Position numbers and translations under genes: made by a program | Shown here: piece after piece, positions 13,401 through 28,400 of the stretch | How the letters are laid out: the number at the start of each line of letters is the position of its first letter | Numbering within the stretch: position 1 is the stretch's first letter | Notes under the pieces: model-generated | What the model saw: only the letters and a program-made list of their open reading frames with translations | Databases searched by the model: none | What the model was told of the DNA's origin: nothing | Source: Orthonyx spaldingii | Lineage: Eukaryota > Chordata > Aves > Passeriformes > Orthonychidae | Assembly (NCBI GenBank): GCA_013397795.1 | Contig: VZTJ01004015.1 | Coordinates: forward strand, 4,950,363-5,014,362 | DNA length: 64,000 nt | Reading direction: 5' to 3'

Positions 13401-16400
13401 CCCCTCCCTTACTCTATTATGCTGCTCTTCATGTGAGAAAGATTAGAATTACTGTGGAGTGAATTTAATGAAATATTTAAGCAATTAGTCTAAAATTTAG
13501 GACAAACTTCCAATCTAATTTGGGAGGGTTTATAGCTGTGCAAATCTAGTGTGATAGTCAGCTGTTTCTTTGGGATTCAATTCAGTTTATTAGGTGTTTT
13601 TTCTTTTTTTTTTCCTTTAGCCCCTGTGTTCAATGCCAGAAAGTGCACATTCCTTAAGGAAACCTAAGAACCTCAGCAGTGATAGTAGCTGTGAAAGTGG
13701 TAGCAGTGTGTCAGAATCCGGAGAAGAAACTGAAAAGGAAGATCACAATGAAAAAAAAGAGAAAAAAGTTTCATATGATCTTGAAGAAAATAAATACAAA
13801 TCTTTGGAACGATCAGGTAAGTTACATGATCATGTTTCCAAGGAAGTATGGCATTGATGATGAATTATTTGAAATTCTTCAGTCTTTGAGAATGTGTCAA
13901 CATTTGTATCTCAGGGTTAAGCACTGATTTGCTTGTTTAGGTTTCTTTAAAATGTTTTCTAAATTAATAGATGTATCATGTTATTTTTTGTTTTAGTGGT
14001 GCATTGCCTCAACGGATCTTATAATGTAATTGCACCTGTGTAGTACAGCTTCTAAAATTTTATTTTTCATAGCAGCATGTATTTAGCTGAAAACTGAATT
14101 AAAAAACAGTGTAACTATGCAGTAGCAAATGAGAGATACTGGATCTGCCAATATGAGATCAATTGAGCCAATTTTCTCTCCTGTTTTCATATACTTGTAG
14201 TCAGGAAACCACAGACAGAAGTCACATACTTTTTGACCTAAAGAGCACATGCCCTCTCTCATAAATCTCATGCATGTTATAGTGGATTAGAGTCTGCCTG
14301 ATTAAAGCTGAATATGAGGAAGAAATAGATGTTCCTATAAGTATGTAAGTTCTGTGTTATTAGGGGATCTGACATGACTGACTTCTACATATATAGTTGT
14401 TAGTCAACATACATTGTAGTACAACATGTGCACACATTGATCATACGTGTTGTTAGTTACAAAGACTGAAAAATGGACGTTAAGAGAATAATAAGTAATA
14501 ACATCATTCACTTAATTTGTCTGCAGGTAGAATGAACTGCAAACCTTCAAATAAAAATGTGAAGTCTCCATCATATTCGTCCCCCACACCATCCACAGGT
14601 CCAATAAGGCGTTCTGTGAGCTGCCCTCGTTCCATATCAATCCTCACTATGCAGTCCCAGGGAGCTGAGCAGCGCCCCTTTTCAGCCAAAGCATCTCTCC
14701 AAATGCAGCGAACATCCTCAGTGAACAGGTCTCACTCTTTAAATCGTAGCCCATCTTCAGCCAGATTCTCTCAGACAGCCACCTTGGGAACTATGAACTC
14801 TTCAGGGGTGAGTTAACACAGCAGTTGTGTTCAAAATGTGTTCCATTTTTCTCTAAAACTCAATAAATATATTAGTAATTTGTGCAACATCAGAAAACTT
14901 GAGGTACTGTAGTCAAGATTATATTGACAGACACTCGAGCATATAAGTTCTCTAGACCTGTATGTGACATGGGGTGAGTGCCAGCTTGATGTTTCAGTGT
15001 TCCTGGTGCAGCAATACAGATGTTACATTTTGTGAAAATAGAAATCTTAAGAATTTTTGTGAATGGGAAACCTTCACTCCTAAATAGGCTTTTGAAGATA
15101 GAAAAATTTCTTAAAAAATTTCTGTGATTTGTTTGGGGGATGCTGATCCTGAAATAAGGACCTACCTTCAAAATCTTTAAAGTAACAAAAATACATCCAG
15201 ATTTCAAACCCAGTGTATACTGCAAGGGTAAATGCATTGCACCAGAATAAAACTTTAGTAAGTCTTTGTATGTATGGCCATCCATTGTAGAAGAAGGTGA
15301 GATTAATTTTCAACCTACTGTACCTATTTTGCGTATTCTATACCACTGCAGTAGAGCTCTACTTTCAAAGTGAACAACTAAAAATTTATACAGTGCTTGT
15401 GGTCTTCAGGATTTGCCACTGCAGTAAACTGACTCAGAAACCATATTCTTTTTTTAAAGAAGATAAAGCATCTCTCATTTGAACCTTCTCCTTGAGACAG
15501 ACAAGCGATTAGACCAAATAATTAATAGATCAGATTAAACCCTTTTAATTGTTTAGAATATGTGTGATTAGTTGTACTTTCACAATGCACTTCTGAACCA
15601 TATATGTTTGTTCAGTTTGTTAGCAGATTGTCATCCTCTTTGGTATCTCCTTCGCAGCCCAGGCATTTTTTCTTTTGTGTTTGCATGCTGGACCCCATAT
15701 TCACTTATCCCTAGGCAGTGTTTACAGGGATCAATCTCCAGCCTCATTCAGGATTGCGTTGCGTGCTGGTGCCAGAGCGTTTCCATTCATGCTTTGATGC
15801 CTGACCTATATATTTCATCACCCAAATAATTTGTGCAGAGATGGGGCAAAACAAATTGGCACTTTTAACCCGTATTTGCAGCCTCTCTGTATTGTGGTGA
15901 GCTTTGATTGTGAGAAATCCTTTTGTAATGCTAATTAACTTGCTTCATAGTATTTACTATCTCTAATCATCATTTTTATCCGGTAGAACGCTCATTGTCT
16001 GTTTTGCCTGTGAGGCTTTGTCTAAATGATGAAAAAGGATCCTTTTAAAATTGTGTGCTGACATCTTGTGAAATACTCCTTAACATGGTTTTCCATCTTT
16101 AAAGTCAGCTAATAGAATTGGAAAGACATTAAGACTGTGTCTTCACAACAACGTGTTAAAGGTATTTTTTATCGCATTAGCTATCTCAAGTTTAAAAAGT
16201 ACTCTTTTATCATCACGATGTACTCTGAGAGTTTAATGAGACAGTGCTAATATAGATTTTTCTATTCACATTAACTTTATATCAAATACAAATTACTGAA
16301 AGATTAAAAGCAGTCTCTTACCATCTGACGTTAAAAATGGGCTACTCGCTTAAATTAACATTAGTAAGAAAGCATACTCTCTTTTTCATTGAGAAAGCTC

Positions 16401-19400
16401 CACCACAGAAATGATCTTGATGTGCAGAACAATTACGTTGGGTGATAGAGCTTAGGTCATGCTTCCTAAAAATGATGTGAATAAAATTACTTACAGAATG
16501 GATGAGAACTACTCATAATCTAGCACTATATTCTGAATGGAACTCTGTTCATAATTATTTTTGCAACTAAGAATAATATAATATATATTACTGCTAGAAG
16601 AACATTAAAATTGATAAACTGTGACTTAGAAGAAATCATTTGTGCATGATAAAATGTTAGTTTATCTATTCTTTGGGCAAGAAAAGAGCAGTACACTGCT
16701 ATTTTTGGAGTCTGCTGAGATCCAAATGTTCTAAAGGTAGGGAAACAAAATTGTAAATAAGCCATTTACAGTTGGGAATTACAGATATATTATTTTAGGC
16801 GTTAATAAACAAAACTAGATTTGAAAATATTTGCTATCTTATTATTTCAGCCACATTAACATGTATCAAATAGCAAAATATTTTTTTGTGCTTGAAAATA
16901 ATTATCATTCACTTAAGTAAAAATATCTTAAAGTCTTGTAGTTGTTACAAGATACAAAGATTAGAAGTGCCTACAATTTTTGAATTTCACATTTGAAAAA
17001 AGGTAAAATTAAGCCCACTTGGTCTCGCAAATGTGAAAATGCAAAAGTATGTGAAAGTAAAGAAAGAGGATCAGAAACACTGCTAACTAGTATGTTATGT
17101 TTTACAGAAGACCCCCAAACCCTCCAGAGGTGGTCTTCTGCAGACACTGTAGGGGTTCAGATCAGTGTTGGTGGAAAAAGCACTGATATTTTATACAAAA
17201 TTCTGGACAACTGAAGACACTGTCAGATACCTTACTGACCAAAGCAGGAGAAAAGTGTCCTTGTTAATGCTTCCTGAAATCTTGGCTCAGTGATACATTG
17301 CCAGTTTATGTTAAATTGTTGAAATGAGGAACTGAAAAGATGCTTTTTATGACTAATAATAGTTTTTTCATTATATTGAATTTAAATTCAAAGTCTGTTA
17401 TCTCAATTTCAAATTTACACTTTAAATTGTGGACACCATAAATATTGAATATATGTTTGTTTATTTCAAACAAACTTACATTTAAACTATTTATCTTGGA
17501 TTTCTTGACAACTCCAAGTAGCAATGATGCATTAATGTAAGTGATATATATTATCACAAGTTCTGTATTAGATAATACATCTATGCATTTTAATAATATA
17601 TTTTCTGTCACTCTACTTAGAATTTTTTTGTCAAGCAAACATCTTTATACTGTGATTTAATGTCACGTTTGAAATGTTTTCCTCTGCTTTGTGTTGACTT
17701 TTAGAGTGAGTCTTTGCTGCAACAGAAAACAAAAGAGCAAGAAATTGCTTTGACGAAAGAGACTCTTCTCCTTATCAACGACTTAAGAATCAAGTTCCCA
17801 GGAAAAACAAATGAAGAATCTGAATTAATTATAGAAGATGTAAGTATCTATAAATAAGAAGAACAGGCTAGACACTGTTTAGGCTACTTAAATGAAGGAA
17901 AGTAAAAAGCTTAGTCTATGATTCATTAGCTCCTGTGGCCCTAAAACTTCTAGAACTCAGGATAACTCAAAAGATTTTGAAAGCTTGGAGCTTTGCATAC
18001 TTTCTGACCTTAAAAGAGCAGCACTGAAAACATTCCTATGTCCTTATAAAATATATGAGAAATAATCTGGAGGGTTAGGAAAATTCAGTTCTTCATTGTA
18101 GAGAAAGTTCAAACTTTCAAGTAAGCCAAGAAGAATGTTACAATTCATATTTCATCTGATATTGTTAAAACAGATCCTGACCTGTTAAACTTGCTCTGAG
18201 GCAGGCATACTAGAGAACTCAGAATGGTATGCTGCAGGCAGAATGGAGGTTTGAGGGTCTTAAAGAACACCAGTCACATGCTTTTTGGCTCTTGTAATCT
18301 ACCGAATTAGCCTTTCTCACATCCAGCATTGTCCTGAGCCTTGTAGTTTGGTATCAAAGACATGTGAAACAATGCCCAACTAAAGGTCAATTAAACCCCA
18401 GTACTTAATATATATAAGCAGAAATTACAGGCTATGTGAATACCTTGTATTTAATGCAAAGAAGCTAACAGGATGGAAAAGTAAAAAAAGAAGATAGAAG
18501 TTCTCTTCCCAGTTTAGAAGAAAAATAAAAGGATTCAAATTAACACCTGTGTTCTGATGTAGTGAGCAGGGTCCATGGTGTGTTAAAATTCATCTGATTT
18601 ATTATCTGGCCAGAAATGTTCTGAGCTCTATGAGCTTTCAGAATGTTGATTATGTCTCTAGTCATCTCTGCGGCTACATTGGAGTGGAAAGGAATTCTGT
18701 GATGATGGTTAATTTGGGTGATGGTGGAAGATAGCATTCATAACCAGCAGATTGGACTTCTCAGAAGCAGAACTCAAATGCTTCATTAAATGTTGTGTCT
18801 GATGCCTGCGAGCGTGCACGGTCCTGCGCCAGTGGGGTGTGAGTGCTTCACATGGCGCCAGCCTGGTGAGACATGCACCTTCCTAGGGCAGAACTCTGTT
18901 AAAGTTCCTCTGGCCGTAACCAGTTCCTGGTGGGAAATAATTCGGCACAGAGGAGAATGAGTACTGAAGGTCTGGAGTAGAATAGAAAGATAAAATAACA
19001 AAATGAGAATAAAAATGTGTGTTCGCGGCTTGAGTTATTTTGGTAGCACTTAGATATCATGAAAGGAGAGTGTTGCAGTTCATATAAGATTATTTATAGA
19101 AAGGATGATTTCCAAGTATGTCTAATGTCCCTTATGTAGCAAACCCCCTCACTATTTAAATAGATCAGGAGTTACGCATTACTGAAATTATTCTCAAGAG
19201 AGCTGAGCTGAGTCAGTCAAGATAGCTTTGTAATTGCTTTGTAGTGTATGACTGTCAGAATCAGGTAGAAAAGAGGGTAGGATTGAACTGAAGCATCACC
19301 CAGATCTTTGCAAATGTTGCCCAACATAAATTTGCAAATATTTTGCTATTTCTTCTAGAGAAAGCTTCTCATGGCAGACTGTCAGATGCTCACATTTTTA

Positions 19401-22400
19401 AGCATTAGGAGTGCTCATGAATGAAAGACTAGCTTTCACTTGTTTTCATGTGTATTTTTTATCTTGTGTTTTACCATGACTACAGATTATGGATAATTGG
19501 AAGTATCATAAAACAAAAGTGTCATCCTATTGGTTGGTAAAACTGGATTCAGCAAAGCAACGAAAAGTAAGTGACATATTTCATTTTCTGAAGATCATCT
19601 AAAGTAGATGCATAGCAGTGTTTCTACTGGTGCCGAGCAGTAGCTGGGAGTGACTTGAGATGCCAAAATACTGGCTATTGATATTAACATATATATGTAT
19701 TAATTCTGTGTAGGAAATTATGTTGCTCCATATTTGGAGAAGCATCATTGTTCTGGATTATAACTGAAAAATCAATTTCTCAAAAAATTAGTCTGCTGAA
19801 AGAAAAGCAAACAAATAAATTATTAGTGCTTAAATGCCTAAGTTTTAGTTAACATTCTTAGAAGTGTATTCACTCAGCAGATTTAATTGAGAAAGGTTAC
19901 ACCAGACAGCAGTTTCAGACCAGGCATATTAAAACTCTGTTAGAGGTAGTGATACTGCACTTGGCTGTTTGAGTATTTGACTCACAGTATTAGAATAGAT
20001 AATGTTGAATAAAAAATGGACCTACCAAGCAAAGAATTTTCTCCTTTAAGCATTATTTCAGAAAGCCTCCAACAGAGGGTAGTTCTACCCTTTATTTGAC
20101 TGGCAGTCATGTTAAACCAAGGGCATAGGTACAAAGTCAGGGTGATGTGGATTGATGTGCCAGGTTGTTACTCGCAAAAACTGCACAATCAGAAATGTGG
20201 ACTTTTTGCTCTTCTTGTGAGGGCATCTTTTACAACTTTAGGAGACTTATAATTCCTGAAGCACTAGTGAGCCCTTCATCTTTGCTTGCAATGAAAATGA
20301 TTTGCCTTTTTTTTTAACTGCTTTTAACCTCAATCCCTTCAAGCAATCAGATAGTTATTCTTAGAAGGGTAGTTTATAAAAACGGATTAACTTTGACAAT
20401 GACATTGCAGCTGAGGACTGCCAAATGTCTTTTGTTGATTTGAAAGAAGTATGTTTTATATTCCAATGAGGTGGGTGAAGGAGAAGTGAGCAAGGTGGAG
20501 AATATTTATGCAAGTAAGTAATCTGTCTCAAAGGTACCTTTCGCAACTTTGTGAAGTAGGAAACAGAATCTCAGTCCCCTTCACTCTTACTTACTGGGAA
20601 ATTCTAACACACAAGAAGAAAATACCTGGGCAATGTGCTAAATTTCACAACATTCATCCCTGACAGCTGTATTTGTTTAACAATTATTCAACATGGTATA
20701 GAAAAACTAAACTTACGCTCATATTCTTAGTGTGTAATACTCTGGCATTACAGTGTGGGTACAGGAGGCACTCAGAAGCAAGTTGAGAGTAAACCAATTA
20801 AATCAATTCATGTTAAAAAGAAATTGGACCGCTAAGACTTTCAAGAAAAAGAGATTTTTATGTGGGAGGAGTTATGACTGCTTCATGTTGCATCACTTTA
20901 CTTAATTTCTTTAGAAGTGTTTTGATGGTTACCAGAGGGTTTTGAATATGCCCTTTCATAACATCTTGTTCTGTTACACCTAGATAATTCATTTTGTTGA
21001 AGTAAATGATGTAAATTAAACAGAAAGATGAAGGCAAGCTAGGGAAATTAACTTAGGAAAATGAAGATGTAGGTTTCATGAAGTTCCAGCCCTCGCACAA
21101 TGGCCTGGGCTTGTCTCTTTTCTTAAATGGATGATTTTTTTGGCCATGTTTGCAAATTAAGGACAATTAACTAGCACATTTCCTGCTCTGGCATATTGGC
21201 AATATTAGCACAGTAAAAACAGCAAGAAAGATTTTTTTTCCCAGAGTTCCTGGCAGCCTGTGACTTGTTCTAAGATGTTCAGTCCTTAGTATTCTTCAAC
21301 TTCAGGTAGCAAAGTAAAATAAAAACCTCTATATTGGCATCGTTGTTCTTAGCTTATATCTTTTGGACTAGAGAGAGAGTCTATACAGGGTGGAATTGTT
21401 CTTTTGCACACAGGGAGATACTATTAATCAGTGTAACATTGCAAAGAAATGTATGGCTGACCCTTACGTGATTGAGGGACTAAGTTGGTTCAGATGGGTG
21501 TTTATGACCACAGATACCAGCCATGTGTGTGGGAAAGCCTTGGACAGGTGAGACACAAGGAAAAGTGCTTGAGAAGCATGAAGACAAAAGGTTAATGCTG
21601 CTAAGGAAGTGTCTGAATGTCTGGACCTGTTCTACAGGCATGAGGCAGTCCAAGACCTGGGTTTAGCTCCTGCTGTCTCTAAAAGATCAGCACCCTTACG
21701 TTTTAATATCTCACTCTTTGGGAGGAGGAGGCCATGGCTGTGGGTTTTAGTGTGTTAGATACCTGCATTCATAAAGATTCCCAACAGAGAGCACAGTATT
21801 GTATTTACATTGGGTTATTATGTGCATGGAGTTAGTGTAAGACCTGTGCATGCAGACTAAACCCAGGTCTTCAAAAGCAGTTTAAATAATAAGGAAAAAA
21901 CATATTTAATCAAGGCTCTCATTATTAGGTGTCTATAGATTTTCTGCCCATTAGGCATACTACACAGCTTCTTTGTGCTATTGCAAGCATTTTGTGTATT
22001 TAAGCTTTATTTCCCTCACTGTCAGACTATTTATAAACAACAGTTTGTTATGTAGGACCTAAAAATTGCAATTCCACACCATGCTTCCATACTTTACTGT
22101 TCTACTAAATCTCTTTCACCTTTTGAGAGCCATGATTCACCATGTGACTCAGTTTGTCATACATCTGCAAGTTTCCAGGGAAAGCATTCTACCTTCTAAT
22201 TTACAAAATCTTATACCAAATCAGCAAATACCTCCATGTGTTTACCACCCACTTGAGTCTGATTGGTTTTTGGAAGATGCTGTTATGCAAAAGAGGCAGA
22301 GAGGGTGTTTCCTTTAAAGCAAATGTGATTGATTTAACTGGCTTTTTTCTTAATAGGTTACATGCACTGTAGGCTTTTTTGTAGGACAGATTTTACAGAG

Positions 22401-25400
22401 TGGCAATATGGGGCCTAAATACTACTTTGGTCACAAAACTATTCCCAGACTTATTGAAAGTATCTAAATAGACAGAATCCAAGACACTCTGGAGCCTGAT
22501 TCACTCCAGTGATTATGAGGGGAACATAGAGAACTGACTTAAGAGAACGTGCCGATATTTACAAGCAGGCACGATGAATCCCACCTTCCTTCCATGTTCA
22601 GTGGGATGTGCAAGGCTGTATCCACGAGGACTCTGAGAAGTTGGATGTAGCTGGCTAGCACTATACTGAATGGAGCTCAGCCTTTATGCTCTTGCATTTA
22701 AATGTAGTCTGTATGTAACAAATCCATGGTGTGTCTAATGTTTCTGTTTTAAATATCTTGATGCTTATTTTCTTGATTGCTTGATTTCAGTAGACTGTCT
22801 CCTGCCAGGTACACTAATATGATTTCATCCACGGTAACACTGAGCTTAAACAGACCTTAAACCAAAAGCAGTTTGTAGCTTTTCAGGACATTTTAGTTCT
22901 TTATAAAACAGATGGTATTTTACAAGGGAGTGGGAAAATAAGATATATAATATTTGGGTTGTTAATTAAGTTGCTTCTAGTCTGTAATTGTGTCCATTTT
23001 GTTTCTTTTTACTCTTTCTGTCATTTAAACCGGCTAGTATTGAACAGACTGAAAAAATAGAAATGAACTTTTCTGTAATAAAAATGAAATATTTTGATTT
23101 GGCTTTGCAAAATATTATTAACAGAAAGAACATACAATAAAAATTAGGTGATGAATGCACAGAAATGAACCATAGAGCTCTGTAGGAATGTATGGGTATG
23201 CAGTCATATGTACAGGTATATCTGTCTGTGTGTGTGCAGGGAATCAGCCAGAAGCTGGGTTTCAGTTTTTCAATATGTCTTTGATTTACTTGGAATCCTC
23301 TTTCCTAGATTTTGGATATAGTCAGGACAAGTGTCCGTGCAGTGCTACAGCATGTCTGGAAAGCTCCAGACATTGAAAATTTACATCTCTACCGCCTTTT
23401 TAACCGTGTATTTAATCGCTTACTTTGGAGCCATGGTCAAGGCCTATGGAACTGTTTCTGTAATTCAGGGTAAGCCAATTTTTCTTTTCTTAGTCTTCTT
23501 TGTAACTCCACAATTACAATCAATGCTGGCATACTTTGTTGCTCATTTTCATTCAAAAGAATGCTGTAATAAATTGAAATTGTTTTAAAAGCATCTAAAG
23601 ATATATAGTAGAATTAAATCTAGCAATCAAGGCCAACTTTTTCAGAAATGGAATCAAACATTTAGTATTGTATTTACAAATATAATAATTTAAGGAAAAA
23701 ATTCTAGTATCCAAAATATTTGAGCTTTAAATCAACTCTTTTACTGGATGGTGCATGATTTTAAGGCCAGACCACTATATCGAACATGGACTTGCCATCA
23801 GCAGAAATCATTGTCGTATCTGTTTGCACTCCAGACTCATAAGGAAAGAGTTCAGTCACAAGTGCAGCTGATGTCTCATGCCAAATGCAATGTCACTTCT
23901 GCGGTTTACAAATAAACAGTTCCAATTTCTATGGTTATTTTTATGATATGATTACATTCACTGTTTCCCACACTGGTAGAAAGTTAAGTATATGCAGAAT
24001 ATGAAATGTCCACCCAGAGGTAAGCAGGTGTTTTTGGTTTGAGTAGAAAATACAAGTTTTCTACAGGGAAGAAAAGATCTGGATATATAAGTAAGTTCAA
24101 TAACCTACACTTCAGAACCTACATTCCTGAAATCAAAGGCATTGGTAGAAATATGTATTTGAGGGATCATGTCAGGGGTATAAAACAATTCCTCCCATCC
24201 ACCAATTTATTCATAAAACAAGAATACAAATTTTTAAATATGAACTATATTGCATACAAAGAAAGGACATTTTCTCTGTTAATATATAAAATGTGTAAAG
24301 ACTGGGAGGAGGTTTGTTTAGCTTGCATAAATTGTTCTAAGAAATGTATTGAAAATTACGTACCACAATTAGTATGCTGCTGGATACTGTATGTACAAAG
24401 GAATCAAGTCAATAGGTTGTTCACATATAGTCATTTGTCATATGTAAAGAACTCACACAATACCCTTGTTAATTGTTTTCCAACAAAATGGATAACAAGA
24501 AGATGGATCTGAGGGATCCAAAAGATCAACAGGTCTTTTACCATCACTTTTCATTGATGAAGGATTGTTGTTGTGCAAGTTGTTAGGAGTCTTTACAGTT
24601 TTTTCTTCATGCTAGCAGAGGTGTGTGAAGTTTTGAGTACAAGCTCAATGCTTTTGTTGTCATAAAATATTATAAGTGGAGCTATTCTTTGACAAAGATT
24701 CAGTTCCTTGTAAGAGGAGTTGTTATGTAAGAGATTCTAAAAATGCTGTAAAAGTAATATATAAATATCCAGTATGTGTGGCGATCACTCTGCATGTAAA
24801 ATACATACTACAGAATTCATGGAAGAAAACAAACAGGCTGTTTGCACCTTGCCAGAATGTTGTTTATTCAGTTACAAGCATCCTTCTTGTCATATAGCAC
24901 ACAGCTGAGAACTCATGACAGCACCTCTGTAGCAGAGGCCAACTTCTTGTCACTCTTCCCTAAGAGTTCATGGCACCATTTTAAAGAACAGATTGGAATA
25001 AACAGAGGGCATGTGTAGAATTTGGAGAAACATGTTGGGAAAGGGATATTAATGTGCTGATTCAGAAAAAACATTACTTTATGAAAATATATTAAGAAGT
25101 GTAGTGTGTTCACTATTCATAAGATACATGTCTTGGGAGAAGAGTGGAGTTAATGGCCTTCAAGTTTCCTCTTGCTGGTTAGATCTCTGCTAGGTATGTG
25201 CTATTTTAAAGAAAAGAAAGAACAAAGAAAACCTCTTTGAAAAAGAGGTGATGTAGATGGTTTCATAAAGCTGCATTTGTTTTACTGTATAATAAACAAT
25301 TAAAACTAATAGGAGAAATCTAGTAGAACCAGTTGACTTCAGAAGGTTATAAAAAGAATAACACATAATTGACCACATTGCACAATCCAGTATAATACTC

Positions 25401-28400
25401 TTTTTTGTATCTGGTGAGGAGTCTGTGATTTCTTACGAATGTATGGAAGCTAAAGTTAGAGCATAACCAATTAAACTTAGGAAACAGAACTCTGATCCCT
25501 GTTGATTGCAGTATAATGGAGAATAAACTGAATGTGTCTAACACATGGAGGAGGTTGCACAGGCACATTTATATGAAAGCTCATTAAAATTCATGTGTAT
25601 GTTTCCAAATCTCAGCTTTTGTTATTAGGGTAACTATATAGCACTAGTTCATAGTCAGCCATGGTTGCAGCAGGCCATATAGTATTTGTCACTGAAAAAA
25701 TGCCTCAACTGTAGAAAAGTTATCGCAGGCTTCAAAGTCTAGAACCCAAGGAATTTATCAGGGAAGTTTCTTATACAGGATTTCTGAGTTATATGGATTG
25801 AATTATAATATAATTATGTGTAGCAATATGAATCTGTTGAATGAATGTAATACTTAGACCTTCATCTTACTACTTTCTACCAACCATCACATGACTTGAG
25901 GAAAGACTGAAGACAATAGATTAATTTCCATATAAAAATACATGTGGACAGTTCCCAGACAGAAAATAATTGAGAAAAATATATTAAAGAAAAGTAATAG
26001 TATGACTCAATGATCTTAACAAGTCATTTCCAACCTAAATGATTCTATGATTATTCAGTTTGTGAAATTAAACAGTTTTGATGTACACAAACAATAATTC
26101 TTAAACAATAGTATGAATAATAATTAAGGAGAAATGCTTGCATCATTGAAAATTATGTTTGCAATGAAAATTCTGTAGGACTGAATGTTTTCAGCTGGAA
26201 CGTAACCATCTAGACAGGGGAGCCAGGCTGACAACTCAGCTATACATACAGCTCATCTTTTAGTCATTAAGGGTCTTAATTCCATCCTAATCACAGAATC
26301 ATCAACCCATACAATGTTAAGGGACTGGAAGGGACCTTAAAGATTATCTAGTCCCAGCCCCCCAGCCAGGGACAGGGACACCTTGCATTAGACCAGGTTG
26401 CTCAAGGCCTTATCCAGCCTGGCTTTGAACACTGTCAGGGTTGGAACACCCACAACATCCCTGGACAACCTGTGCCAGTGTCTCACCACCCTCACAGTGA
26501 AATGCAGCCCAATTTAAAAAAATCTCACTAGGCAGGAGTGAGCTTGCTGGTTCTTTAATCTTGTTTTAAGGACAAACTTTCTACACTGGCGTTGTGAAAT
26601 CTACTGCTGCTCTCTGTGGGCAAGGCTAAATCAGCCTGGATGCTATGTTGAAGCCAGATGCAGGAAATTTTCCTCGCTCTGTGAAGTGCTTCTTTCATAC
26701 ACAAACAAAAAACCTCAAGCTTACAAACCATCTGTGCTACTGGATAATAATTTTGTCCAAAAAAAGGTCTTCACAAGCACCATGTTGCCTTTTAAAACAG
26801 ATGGAATGATCTATAATTTGGTCAGAATTCTGCACAAACAAGAATGTTGAGGTGTATGCAAAGAACTATTTATTATAGTCTTCTGTGCTAAAACACATCT
26901 GCTTTATATTGGCATGGTAGGGTTTGGTGGCTTTTTTTTTTCCAAAGAAAAACGGCTTCTTAAGAAAACATAAGGAATTTTTCTATAGATGTAGTTTTCA
27001 AGTTGCACTTAATTGTACATAACCAACCCCATGTGACCAGAGGAAATAATAAGTAGCATTTGAATAACTAAACTGAGAGACTCTCCTCGTATGATTTTTT
27101 TGGATAAGGAAACAGAACACATACTAATCTTCTGTAAATTAATTTTATATTTGTTTCTTAGTATCATGTACTTAAAATAAAAGTATTATTATGTTTTGTG
27201 GACATTTAGAAATAATTTGTTACTTTTATTAATTCCTTTAATATCATAATTCATTCACGTGGTAGCCTGTTAAAAAGAATAAGTGGTAGTTGTTATTTCT
27301 GTTGTAAGACAAATACACAATTTTGTGACAGTAAATCTTTATGTGCTAAACCTAAGTAATGGCTCTGTAAACACTTTAGGGAACAAACCAAGTGAAAAAT
27401 GGCAGTGGACATTTCCCATATAAAGATTAACTTCTTAATTTGTGTTTTGGACTCAGCATCTGCCAGTATTTGTGTTAAATACTATAGACCTTTCCTGTAC
27501 ACAGGCAAGGTCATGCTTTTTCTCTTGTTCTTCTGTTGTTAAATCTGATATAAAGCAGTAGAGCTTTTAGATTGCAATTTGTGACAGAGAACATGAATTT
27601 GTTTCTTTTTCCATAATAGGAGCTCTTGGGAAACTATATTCACTAAAGGCTCAGAGGTGGTGACTCCTGAGCAACTCCAGTGTTGCCAACGAATAGTACA
27701 GCTTTGTAAACACTGCCTGCTGGTAGTTTACAAACATTCATCAGATTCAAGAGGATCCCCAACTGGGATGAGCCACCACTGGGATGATACAAGGTATAAA
27801 TTTGAATATTTTCCTCCTAAATTATACGTATAAAGGATACTACAGGAACAGGTTTCAGTCCATTTTGCTACCACTAAACTTTTCTTTAAGTCTGCTTCAC
27901 TCTGTGTTGAAGAAAAAACCCCAGCAAACTCCCCAACATTTCCCTTGATCCTGACTTTCAGTCATTCTCATCTCACTAGCCCAGTCATGAAGTGCTACCA
28001 AAAGAAAACTTGACATACACATCCTCTGAAAGTACACTTACTAAACTTGTGATTGCCTACTGCCTAAATAGCTGCAGCAAAGGCTTTCCGCAAAGTGAAC
28101 TGAAAATTTCCTTTCTCCCCCTTCTCAGATCCCTCAAAGTCACTGTTTCCAGATTTGCATTCCTAGAGGTATCCTAACATGTCAGATACTTCTGGCTTCA
28201 CATTCGCAGTGGGATGCTATAGGGGCACAGCTCCAGCCAAGGGTCAGGTAAGTGCCATCTGATTAACTGTATTGCACAGTTTTGCAAAGTTGATATACAA
28301 AACCTATAGATTGAAAGTTTTATTATTCCTTCTTATGGAGCATAAATATATTTTCAAACCTTGCAAAACAGCATCATATAGTAAAGGAATTATTTGGCAC

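Larger units (their letters stand above)
23470..27619 (+). other. TTLL7: TTLL7 intron (4150 bp) with two CR1 fragments
   Basis: AT-rich intron holding a CR1 tail stub (26002-26053, +) and a larger CR1 fragment (26291-26512, -). It also contains a 157-codon open frame at 24039-24512 (+) that opens with TTG and has no recognised domain. No other gene is seen. Confidence 0.88.

Noticed and set aside
15900..16300. Possible conserved non-coding element in TTLL7 intron g
   Set aside because: Suggested only by sequence texture and TAAT words. Without an alignment this cannot be supported.
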